9,392 bases of DNA from Firmicutes bacterium UBA5486 (GTDB taxonomy: Bacteria > Bacillota > UBA4882 > UBA10575): the NCBI GenBank assembly GCA_002427045.1, contig DIPO01000044.1, positions 21,356 to 30,747 of the forward strand. The letters run 5' to 3'. Shown piece after piece: positions 1 to 5,959 of the stretch; the stretch's first letter is position 1; each line of letters begins with the position of its first letter. The notes beneath the pieces were generated by a model. That model was not told the DNA's origin, did no database searches, and saw only the letters and a list, made by a program, of their open reading frames with translations. The position numbers and the translations under genes are program-made.

Positions 1-232
1 TGGGTCGAGCGACAGGGAGGTCGTGAGCCGCTTTTTGTCCAAGGATGGACTATAAAGCGGGTGCCCTATTTCAGCCGGAGCTGAACCTTAGAATGCTTGA
101 AGAAATTCACGTGAACCAAAAAACAACTTCTGACCAGGCGGAGATTATAACTTAAATTTTCATCATTTCATGTATGCGGGCGGTAGCCAGCGTGAGCGAC
201 TTAATAAAACGAGTTTACCCCCTCAAGATTTA
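1..232. other. unrecognised intergenic or partial element upstream of cysK
   Basis: No recognisable gene lies here. The first ~90 bases are richer in G+C than the neighbouring intergenic DNA and can form two tidy hairpins. CCGCTTT at 28-34 pairs with AAAGCGG at 54-60 and encloses GTCC/GGAC (37-40/47-50). TTCAGC at 70-75 pairs with GCTGAA at 80-85 around a CGGA loop. A 10-bp palindrome (TTCACGTGAA) lies at 106-115. Frame 1 is open from the left edge to a stop at 82-84, but its 27 residues match no family I know. The hairpins could be the 3' part of a structured RNA or of a mobile-element end cut by the window edge. I matched them to no riboswitch, T-box, tRNA, SRP or RNase P signature. Confidence 0.3.
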
Positions 233-262
233 TTGACATTAAACTCCCTCTTATGCTATTAT
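233..262 (+). promoter_or_regulatory. cysK promoter (sigma-A type, extended -10)
   Basis: A perfect -35 hexamer TTGACA (233-238) is followed after 18 bp by TATTAT (257-262). A TG one base upstream of the -10 (254-255) makes it an extended -10. Transcription should begin near 268-270, just before or inside the inverted repeat at 272-288. Confidence 0.8.
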
Positions 263-271
263 AACTAATAA

Positions 272-288
272 CCTAGTATTTTACTAGG
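272..288. promoter_or_regulatory. operator-like inverted repeat at the cysK start site (candidate Rrf2/CymR-type site)
   Basis: CCTAGTA (272-278) and TACTAGG (282-288) form a perfect 7-bp inverted repeat around TTT, starting 10 bp after the -10 box. A bound dimer here would block initiation. In Firmicutes, cysteine biosynthesis genes are commonly repressed by the Rrf2-family protein CymR, and AT-rich palindromes with CC/GG ends are typical of Rrf2 sites. The regulator is inferred from the target gene and site shape; it is not encoded in this window. Confidence 0.55.
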
Positions 289-312
289 AATTTATAAAGG
301 CAGGGGATATAG

Positions 313-1260
313 ATGAGCAGAATTGCTAAAAGCATAACTGAATTAATTGGAAATACCCCTTTGCTGGAGTTTTCAAACTACAACCAAACCCTTGGGCTTA
401 AAGCTTGCTTAATCGGAAAACTCGAGTATTTTAATCCTGCAGGAAGTGTAAAAGATCGAGTTGGCTATGGTATGATCAAAGCAGCCGAAGAGGCAGGCCT
501 TTTAAACAAAGATACAGTAATCATTGAACCAACTAGTGGAAATACTGGTATTGGCCTTGCCATTACTGCTGCTGCCCAGGGTTATAAACTGGTACTAACC
601 ATGCCAGAGACTATGAGCATAGAACGAAAGGTTTTACTTAAAGCCCTTGGGGCTGAACTAGTACTTACTCCCGGCTCAGAAGGGATGGATGGTGCAATCC
701 GCGAGGCAGAAGAATTAGCAACCCAGATCCCCAATTCCTTTATTCCACAACAATTTACCAATCCTGCTAATCCGGAGATCCACCGGAAAACTACTGCTGA
801 AGAAATCTGGCACGATACTGAAGGTAATATTGATCTTTTTGTCGCCGGAGTTGGATCAGGAGGTACTATTACGGGCATAGGTGAGGTTTTAAAGAATAAA
901 AAACCCTCAGTTCAAATAATTGCTGTTGAGCCTTTTGATTCTCCAGTCTTATCCGGAGGTAAACCTGGCCCCCATCAACTTCAGGGCATTGGTGCCGGTT
1001 TTATTCCTGAAGTTTTAAATCAATCGATTATTGATGAAGTCTTTAAAGTTAAAACCGAAGATGCTTATCAAACTGTTCATCAACTAGCAAAGACCGAGGG
1101 AATCTTGGTTGGTATTTCTGCAGGAGCAGCCGTCTTTGCTGCCACCGAGATCGCAAAACGCCCGGAAAACACTGGCCGGAGAATAATTGTCCTGCTTCCG
1201 GATGGGGGAGAACGTTACCTTTCAACACCGCTTTTTTGCAGCAAATCGAATCTTAAATAA
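313..1260 (+). CDS. cysK: cysteine synthase A (O-acetylserine sulfhydrylase)
   Basis: PLP-dependent enzyme that makes L-cysteine and acetate from O-acetyl-L-serine and sulfide in the cytoplasm, the last step of cysteine synthesis. At 315 residues it has normal length for the family. The N-terminal IGNTPL motif is at 12-17. NPAGSVKDR supplies the PLP Schiff-base lysine (K47). TSGNTG (74-79) is the substrate-binding loop, and GSGGT near residue 185 is the phosphate-binding loop. The C-terminal GERYLST segment is typical of CysK. The absence of a CBS or other extra domain argues against cystathionine beta-synthase, though a CysM-like substrate range cannot be excluded. The ATG is preceded by AGGGG at 302-306 with 6-nt spacing. 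The gene is monocistronic: it has its own promoter and palindromic operator candidate, ends at a strong terminator, and faces the next gene. Confidence 0.95.
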   Translation: MSRIAKSITELIGNTPLLEFSNYNQTLGLKACLIGKLEYFNPAGSVKDRVGYGMIKAAEEAGLLNKDTVIIEPTSGNTGIGLAITAAAQGYKLVLTMPETMSIERKVLLKALGAELVLTPGSEGMDGAIREAEELATQIPNSFIPQQFTNPANPEIHRKTTAEEIWHDTEGNIDLFVAGVGSGGTITGIGEVLKNKKPSVQIIAVEPFDSPVLSGGKPGPHQLQGIGAGFIPEVLNQSIIDEVFKVKTEDAYQTVHQLAKTEGILVGISAGAAVFAATEIAKRPENTGRRIIVLLPDGGERYLSTPLFCSKSNLK

Positions 1261-1286
1261 TTGAATTATGCACTTTAACATAATAT

Positions 1287-1326
1287 AAAAAGGCTGTTCC
1301 AATTATTCTTTTGGAACAGCCTTTTT
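1287..1326. terminator. bidirectional Rho-independent terminator between cysK and the LTxxQ protein gene
   Basis: A perfect 16-bp inverted repeat (1287-1302 and 1311-1326) surrounds an 8-nt loop. The GC-rich core is GGCTGTTCC/GGAACAGCC, with A-runs on the left and T-runs on the right. It can therefore end transcripts from both directions, which fits the convergent genes on either side. Confidence 0.93.
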
Positions 1327-1365
1327 ATAAGTTTATTTAATTATATATCCCAGCAAATATTATTT

Positions 1366-1857
1366 TTAAAAACAGCCCCGGCCTTTCCGCTGACCACTAT
1401 TTCCGCCACGGCCTCTTTTCCCTTGCGCCTTTTCTCGTTCTGATCTAAGAAGTTCTAATTGTTCTTCTGTTAATATACTCTGGCAATTCTTTTGATTAGC
1501 ATTCTTATGCTCATAGATTTCCTTTCTGAGTTCATTAACACGGTCAATCTTCTGCTGCATCACCTTTTGATCGGGATCCTTCTCCAAAACCATTTGCCTT
1601 AATTCAAATTGAAGTTTCTGTAATTCTTCCCTACGAGCCTGATGTTGAGCATAGTTTTCTTCCTGTAGCTTTTTTATCTGTTCCCGTTGTTGATCAGTAA
1701 GCTCCAAACGGCTTATTGGTGTTTGAAGATCATCTGCAGTTAGCATTCTAGGCCCACTTGCCTTACCTCCAAAAGGGCCAAATGCTTCAGCTACAGTCAT
1801 AGCTCCAATCATCAGAACAATGAGAAAAGATGCTATCTTTATAAATCGTCTCTTCAT
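1366..1857 (-). CDS. secreted Spy/CpxP-like LTxxQ-motif protein
   Basis: Predicted exported small helical protein of 163 residues. The N-terminus is a classic signal peptide: basic MKRR, a hydrophobic run to about residue 20, and an AEA cleavage site near residue 25. The mature part is a charged, glutamine-rich, mostly helical or coiled-coil region with two LTxxQ motifs, LTDQQ at 53-57 and LTEEQ at 129-133. That pair is the hallmark of the Spy/CpxP family of periplasmic chaperones and stress sensors. The tail is basic and Gly/Arg-rich, ending in GCF. Two cysteines (C125, C162) could form a disulfide outside the cell. The start is well supported: AGAAGGAGAT lies 6-7 nt before the ATG, and a TATAAT -10 lies at 1906-1901 on the - strand without a clear -35. 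Exact function is unknown; chaperone or metal/envelope-stress roles are inferred from the family only. Confidence 0.8.
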   Translation of the reverse strand: MKRRFIKIASFLIVLMIGAMTVAEAFGPFGGKASGPRMLTADDLQTPISRLELTDQQREQIKKLQEENYAQHQARREELQKLQFELRQMVLEKDPDQKVMQQKIDRVNELRKEIYEHKNANQKNCQSILTEEQLELLRSEREKAQGKRGRGGNSGQRKGRGCF

Positions 1858-1971
1858 ACTTTTATCTCCTTCTCAGGGTTTCCCCCTGCTTTTGTCTTTA
1901 ATTATAACTACAAGATTTGAAAAAATTATGAAGAGAATAGGAAGATACTATGGATTTTAAATAAAATATCG

Positions 1972-2036
1972 AAACTCGCTTGCTTAGGCTGTCATTCAAT
2001 ACGAGTAACGAGCAGCCAGTGACAAGAGAAGAGTTT
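1972..2036. other. large imperfect stem-loop downstream of kdgK
   Basis: Three nested helices can form in order: AAACTC (1972-1977) with GAGTTT (2031-2036), CTTG (1979-1982) with CAAG (2023-2026), and GGCTG (1987-1991) with CAGCC (2013-2017). The intergenic gap of about 200 bp between kdgK and the LTxxQ gene contains no classic terminator with a U-run, so this structure may end or stabilise the kdgK transcript. It may equally be a decayed interspersed repeat. Confidence 0.4.
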
Positions 2037-2059
2037 TGAGCTACAGGTTGTGAATTTCT

Positions 2060-3094
2060 TTACCTGTTAAGCTCGGTGGTATTATTCTCCTTGTGATCCT
2101 CAATTACTTTTTTTATCTCTTGAAAATCACTGACTGGCATATCTCCCGGAATCGTATTTTTAATTGCCGCCATTGCATTACCAAATTCCAAGGCAACCTC
2201 TACAGAATTATACTTAAGTAGGCCAAAAATTACCCCCGCCAGGTAAGCATCACCGCTACCAATTCTATCCACCACTTCAATCTGTTCATATGGTTTTTCC
2301 TGATAAAATCGATCTTCTTTCTGGTAATAAATCGTAGAATTCCAATTATGCTTAGTAGGACTTAAAACCGTACGTTGAGTTGCAGCTACCAGCCTACAAC
2401 CGTATTCCTCGGTATAGCTCTTTAAGATCTCTGGTAATGTTCCACGTTTCTGAAACATTCTGCGGGACGTTTCTTCCGAGACGAATAAAAGATCAATATA
2501 AGGAAGGATCTTTTTAATTTCTGTACGAGCCTCTTCCTCGCTCCAAAGTGATGCCCGATAATTTACATCAAAAGAGATTAGTGCACCCGCTTGCTTAAAC
2601 CTCTTAATCATCTCAACAGTAACTTCTCTAACCCCTTCTCCCAGTGCCATTGTAATCCCGCTAACATGAAAGACTTTTGTTTTACTATAAACCTCTGGTG
2701 ACACCTCTTCCAACTTAAGAGTAGTAAAGGAAGAAGCAGCCCGGTCGTAGACGACTGTAGGTTTACGTGGAGCTGCACCGCTTTCATAATAATAAATCCC
2801 TAATCTGGCCTTTTTACTCTGATCATAAATAATATAATCATCACTAACCCCGGTAAATCGAATTTTATTCTTAATATATTTACCAATTTCATTAGCCGGT
2901 ATTTTAGTAATCACTCCGGTACGCAGGCCAAGAAGAGAAACCCCTGAAACGACATTTAACTCTGAACCTCCAGCTCGTTTCTCAAAGACTTCTCCCGCCA
3001 GAATTCTTTCTTTATGCGGCGGGGAAAGGCGGAGTAATACCTCGCCCAAACTAAGAACGGAAAACTCCTTATTATTAAAACGATCATCAAACAA
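2060..3094 (-). CDS. kdgK: 2-keto-3-deoxygluconate kinase (PfkB family)
   Basis: ATP-dependent cytoplasmic sugar kinase that phosphorylates 2-keto-3-deoxygluconate to KDPG, feeding the lower Entner-Doudoroff route used for uronate and pectin breakdown. The ribokinase/PfkB fold is marked by an N-terminal GGSELNVVSGVSLLGL-type signature and the C-terminal VDRIGSGDAYLAG motif, whose Asp is the catalytic base. The VDRxGxGD form is characteristic of KdgK-like members; a fructokinase or other PfkB activity is less likely but possible. The upstream ATG at 3118 has no SD. An internal GGAGGA is correctly spaced before a TTG at 3094, so I place the start there, giving 344 residues beginning MFDDRFNNKEF. 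It stands alone, with its own palindrome-embedded promoter. No KDPG aldolase or uronate gene is in the window. Confidence 0.85.
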   Translation of the reverse strand: MFDDRFNNKEFSVLSLGEVLLRLSPPHKERILAGEVFEKRAGGSELNVVSGVSLLGLRTGVITKIPANEIGKYIKNKIRFTGVSDDYIIYDQSKKARLGIYYYESGAAPRKPTVVYDRAASSFTTLKLEEVSPEVYSKTKVFHVSGITMALGEGVREVTVEMIKRFKQAGALISFDVNYRASLWSEEEARTEIKKILPYIDLLFVSEETSRRMFQKRGTLPEILKSYTEEYGCRLVAATQRTVLSPTKHNWNSTIYYQKEDRFYQEKPYEQIEVVDRIGSGDAYLAGVIFGLLKYNSVEVALEFGNAMAAIKNTIPGDMPVSDFQEIKKVIEDHKENNTTELNR

Positions 3095-3136
3095 TTTACT
3101 TCCTCCAGTTCTACGCATAATTCAATTATTTAAGAT

Positions 3137-3171
3137 TTGGCCACATTATATTGTGGCCAATTAAGTACCAA
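3137..3171 (-). promoter_or_regulatory. kdgK promoter with operator palindrome enclosing the -10 box
   Basis: A perfect inverted repeat with 9-bp arms (TTGGCCACA at 3137-3145 and TGTGGCCAA at 3152-3160) surrounds 6 bp. Read on the - strand, the centre contains a perfect TATAAT (3150-3145). A TTGGTA (3171-3166) 15 bp upstream could be a weak -35. A repressor bound to this palindrome would cover the -10 box, so kdgK is probably controlled by a dimeric regulator, perhaps responsive to a sugar acid. No U-run follows it, so I do not read it as a terminator for the upstream gene. Confidence 0.6.
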
Positions 3172-3195
3172 AGGTAATTATGCAATTCCTTCATT

Positions 3196-4233
3196 TTATG
3201 ATAAGCGACGCTCAATTCGAATCGGAGAATCCGTCTCTAATTCATAAAAAGCATTAATTCGCGATCCTGATGAAAACTGGACTGTAATCTTTTTAGTCGA
3301 AATATCCACAACCACAGCCTGCTCGCCAGTACTTAACATCACTACACTGCCCACAGGGTAAATAGCAGCTGCTCCGGTCAGTGCTTCCACTACCTCAGGA
3401 TCATATTTTTCGGGGCTCTCTTTTTTAAGTTTCTCAATCGCTTCATGGCTCCAAATGGCTTTCTTGTAAACCCGTTGTGAAGTCATAGCATCATAGGAAT
3501 CTGCCACTGCTACAATCTTACCGTAGAGATGTATATCCTTTCCAGTAAGCCCTTTAGGATAACCGCTCCCATCTTCTCGCTCATGATGCTGATAAGCAGT
3601 ATGAGCCGAAAGCACACTTAACTGTCGCATACTTCTTAGCAAATCAAACCCATATTTACTATGTTCTTTAACATTATCCATTTCCTTTTCTGTAAGCCGG
3701 CCCGGTTTAGCAAGGATCTCTGGATCAATACAAACCATTCCTAAATCATGGAGAAGTGCCCCGACCGCTAACTCCTTGAGTTTATCTCTGGCTAAACCCA
3801 AGTTTCTGCCAATAAGTGTAGAAACAATACAGACATTCACTGAATGAAGATAACAATAATTATTATGATTTTTTAGATCCATAATATTAAAGAGCACAGT
3901 TGGATTTGCTAAAATCTCATCCAGAATATAATCGATTACTTTATTTACCTGATTTAAATCCAAATGTTGGCGTTTAGTAGCCTTAATAAAGGAATCTTTA
4001 ACGCTTTGTATCGCCTCTCCGGTTGTCTGATCACTAAGTGGTGCAGTAAAATCCATCTGTTTTTCATCCGGTAAGTAAACATATAAATAATTATAATCCA
4101 TTTGCTTTAAACGTTCTAAATATGTTTTTGAAAGTTTTACCCCATTAGATAAGAGTATTCTTCCATCATTACCAAATACCGGCCTAGCCAGAACCATATC
4201 CTCTGTAATTTCATCTAAAGATAAATATCTCAT
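3196..4233 (-). CDS. HD-GYP domain protein, probable cyclic-di-GMP phosphodiesterase
   Basis: Soluble protein of 345 residues with no transmembrane segment. Residues ~1-60 form an N-terminal segment (LDEITEDMVLARPVFG...) often found before HD-GYP domains in Firmicutes. A linker follows, then the HD-GYP domain at ~110-285, then a ~55-residue beta-rich tail. Predicted metal and catalytic residues are present: H130, H162-D163, H191, H216-H217, the GYP motif at 224-226, and D245. This supports hydrolysis of c-di-GMP to pGpG or GMP. The family's usual HDxGK lysine is a methionine here (HDLGM, M166), which may alter substrate handling. There is no REC, PAS or GAF sensor domain, so the input signal is unknown. 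The start is uncertain: I prefer ATG at 4233 over GTG at 4242, and both have weak SD. It lies 93 bp after lpdA and appears to have its own promoter. Confidence 0.85.
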   Translation of the reverse strand: MRYLSLDEITEDMVLARPVFGNDGRILLSNGVKLSKTYLERLKQMDYNYLYVYLPDEKQMDFTAPLSDQTTGEAIQSVKDSFIKATKRQHLDLNQVNKVIDYILDEILANPTVLFNIMDLKNHNNYCYLHSVNVCIVSTLIGRNLGLARDKLKELAVGALLHDLGMVCIDPEILAKPGRLTEKEMDNVKEHSKYGFDLLRSMRQLSVLSAHTAYQHHEREDGSGYPKGLTGKDIHLYGKIVAVADSYDAMTSQRVYKKAIWSHEAIEKLKKESPEKYDPEVVEALTGAAAIYPVGSVVMLSTGEQAVVVDISTKKITVQFSSGSRINAFYELETDSPIRIERRLS

Positions 4234-4262
4234 TTTGTGCACACCAACTTTACATTCTTAAA

Positions 4263-4292
4263 ATTATATATAACTAAAACAAAAATAGTTAA
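4263..4292 (-). promoter_or_regulatory. candidate promoter of the HD-GYP gene
   Basis: On the - strand, TTAACT (4292-4287), 4 of 6 matches to the -35 consensus, is followed after 18 bp by a perfect TATAAT (4268-4263). It lies about 30 bp upstream of the proposed start. No terminator separates it from lpdA, so read-through from lpdA is also possible. Confidence 0.45.
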
Positions 4293-4326
4293 TCATAATA
4301 TCTATATTGTAAATTTGCAAGGAGTT

Positions 4327-5703
4327 TCAATCTTCAAAATTAAATTGGTACATTCCTTCTTTAATAATCTCTGAGACCGTAGGATGTGGAAAGATCATCT
4401 TTTCGATCTCATCAACCTTCATTTCCCTATCAATCATAAGCCCAGCCCCATAAATAATTTCCGCAGCATACTTTGAGATTAGTTGAATTCCAATCAATTT
4501 CTGACTCCTTTTATCGACGATAAGCTTACAGATCCCATCTCCACCTTCGTGTTCCGCTAAATACCTTCCACTATAACGCATTGATATTTTAACCGACTCA
4601 TAGTCAATTCCTTTTTGCTCAGCGGACTCCTGGGTTTCTCCAACAGAAGCAACTTCTGGGTCAGTATAAATTACTGAAGGAATAATATTATAGTTTACTC
4701 TTTCATTACCGCCCAAAATATTACTAATACAGACTTCCGCCTCTTTATAAGCGGTATGAGCCAGCATTGAACGGCCATTTACATCACCAGCCGCATAGAC
4801 ACCAGGTATATTAGTACGGCAGTATTCATCCACCTTTATCTGACCATTTTTATTCACAATACCAATATTATCAAGTCCTAATCCAGAAAGAAATGGTTTC
4901 CGTCCAACACTCAATAGTATTGAATCTGCTTTTATTGAACTTGTAAGATCATCATTTTTAAATTGAACTTCCCCGTCTTTTATCGCAGTTACTTGCGAAT
5001 TTAACCTAAAATCCACCCCCTTTTTTTTATAATTTTTTAATAGGATCTCACCGATCTCCCGATCAAGTTCGCCTCCTATATGATCCATCATTTCAATAAT
5101 AGTTACCTTGCTGCCAGCTGTATTAAAATAAGCAGCCATCTCTAAACCGATTACTCCTCCTCCAATAATAACTAATGATGATGGAACTTTCTCTACATCA
5201 AGAATCTCCCTGCTAGTTAAAAGATAACCTTTTTCCCACGCCTCTTTAATGCCATTTATTGGAGGAAATAGTGGTACTGACCCCGTCGCAATTAATAAGT
5301 ATTTACTAGTATATATTTCTTCGCCGGCTTTAATTTCTAAACCGGACGGGTTGCTTCCCATTATTCTACCGGTACCTTCTACTATGGCCACCTTATTTTT
5401 CTTTAACTTATTTCTGATCCCCGCCATCAAAATTCTAACAACCTTATTCTTTCTGGCCAGTACCTTTTGATGATCAAAACTAACTTTTTCTGCTTTAACA
5501 CCATACTCAATACCATTTAAAGCATGGTCAAGCACTTTTGCCGAATAAAGTATGGTTTTAGACGGAATACACCCTTCATTTAAACAGACACCACCCAGAA
5601 AACGTTTTTCTATCAAAAGAGTTTTTAACCCTGATTTTCCCGCCAATGCAGCCGCATGGTATCCGGCCGGGCCACCACCAATCACTATTAAGTCATATTG
5701 CAA
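4327..5703 (-). CDS. lpdA: dihydrolipoamide dehydrogenase (E3 / L-protein)
   Basis: FAD-dependent disulfide oxidoreductase that reoxidises dihydrolipoyl groups on 2-oxoacid dehydrogenase E2 proteins or on GcvH of the glycine cleavage system, passing electrons to NAD+. Landmarks in order: FAD-binding GGGPAG (9-14), the redox disulfide C40/C45 in CLNEGCIPSK, an NAD-binding GGGVIGLE near 170-180, the second FAD motif AAGDV, and the C-terminal dimer-interface HPTVSE with catalytic H440 and E445. All expected residues are intact. There is no fused lipoyl domain. A GTG at 5733 extends the frame by 10 residues, but AAGGTG lies correctly before TTG at 5703, giving MQYDLIVIGGG and 458 residues, the usual length. 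It follows lipA on the same strand, which fits a shared lipoate role. No E1, E2 or GcvH gene is in the window, so the partner complex is unknown. Confidence 0.93.
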   Translation of the reverse strand: MQYDLIVIGGGPAGYHAAALAGKSGLKTLLIEKRFLGGVCLNEGCIPSKTILYSAKVLDHALNGIEYGVKAEKVSFDHQKVLARKNKVVRILMAGIRNKLKKNKVAIVEGTGRIMGSNPSGLEIKAGEEIYTSKYLLIATGSVPLFPPINGIKEAWEKGYLLTSREILDVEKVPSSLVIIGGGVIGLEMAAYFNTAGSKVTIIEMMDHIGGELDREIGEILLKNYKKKGVDFRLNSQVTAIKDGEVQFKNDDLTSSIKADSILLSVGRKPFLSGLGLDNIGIVNKNGQIKVDEYCRTNIPGVYAAGDVNGRSMLAHTAYKEAEVCISNILGGNERVNYNIIPSVIYTDPEVASVGETQESAEQKGIDYESVKISMRYSGRYLAEHEGGDGICKLIVDKRSQKLIGIQLISKYAAEIIYGAGLMIDREMKVDEIEKMIFPHPTVSEIIKEGMYQFNFED

Positions 5704-5775
5704 TTCATCACCTTCCCTTGTTTCGAACAACACAATTAGGCTTTGATGAGAATAGTTTTAGCAAAAACAAGATAT

Positions 5776-5805
5776 TTTATATCTAAGCTTTTTGCGTTGT
5801 GTCCT
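5776..5805 (-). promoter_or_regulatory. possible lpdA promoter using the inserted repeat
   Basis: On the - strand, AGGACA (5805-5800), inside the inverted-repeat element, is followed after 18 bp by TATAAA (5781-5776) in the flanking DNA. If real, the element donates the -35 of the lpdA promoter. A small palindrome GATAT-TTT-ATATC (5771-5783) overlaps the -10. The hexamers are imperfect, so this is only a candidate. Confidence 0.3.
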
Positions 5806-5868
5806 TTTTAAAAGGTACCGACAATATATTGTGCAGGAACGGAAAAAATCAATGACAACGCAAAAAGC
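5787..5868. repeat. 82-bp MITE-like element with 14-bp terminal inverted repeats (copy 1)
   Basis: GCTTTTTGCGTTGT (5787-5800) is the exact reverse complement of the sequence at 5855-5868. Inside are two smaller palindromes, CCTTTTTAAAAGG (5804-5816 region) and ACAATATATTGT (5821-5832). The hexamer TATCTA occurs on both sides (5780-5785 and 5871-5876) and could be a target-site duplication, though there is a 1-2 base offset from the repeat ends. Its left 28 bp recur identically at 9324-9351. It has no coding capacity, so any movement would depend on a transposase elsewhere. It lies in the lipA-lpdA gap and could also fold in the transcript. Confidence 0.7.
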
Positions 5869-5959
5869 CCTATCTAGAGGGAATTGCATATTTAAAAGCC
5901 AAGCTAAATTAATTTTCTAATGTATATCAAAAACTCAACTAAAGCAGCCGCTGGCTATC

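Noticed and set aside
1..84. Partial CDS open from the left edge to the stop at 82-84
   Set aside because: The 27 residues resemble no family I recognise and the stretch is dominated by hairpins; too short to support.
172..216. Resemblance between 185-216 and 2014-2036 (AGCCAG...GAGTTT) as a shared dispersed repeat
   Set aside because: Only short words match and their spacing differs (20 versus 11 bases), so it may be chance.
582..878. 98-codon - strand reading frame inside cysK
   Set aside because: It lies antisense within the unmistakable cysK gene, has no family resemblance and is an ordinary shadow frame.
3137..3160. Palindrome upstream of kdgK read as a terminator of the HD-GYP gene
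   Set aside because: No U-run follows on the - strand, and its loop contains a perfect TATAAT, so an operator/promoter reading fits better.
5249..5746. Two + strand frames (5249-5470 and 5552-5746) opposite lpdA
   Set aside because: Both are antisense to a complete lpdA with all motifs intact and have no recognisable domains.
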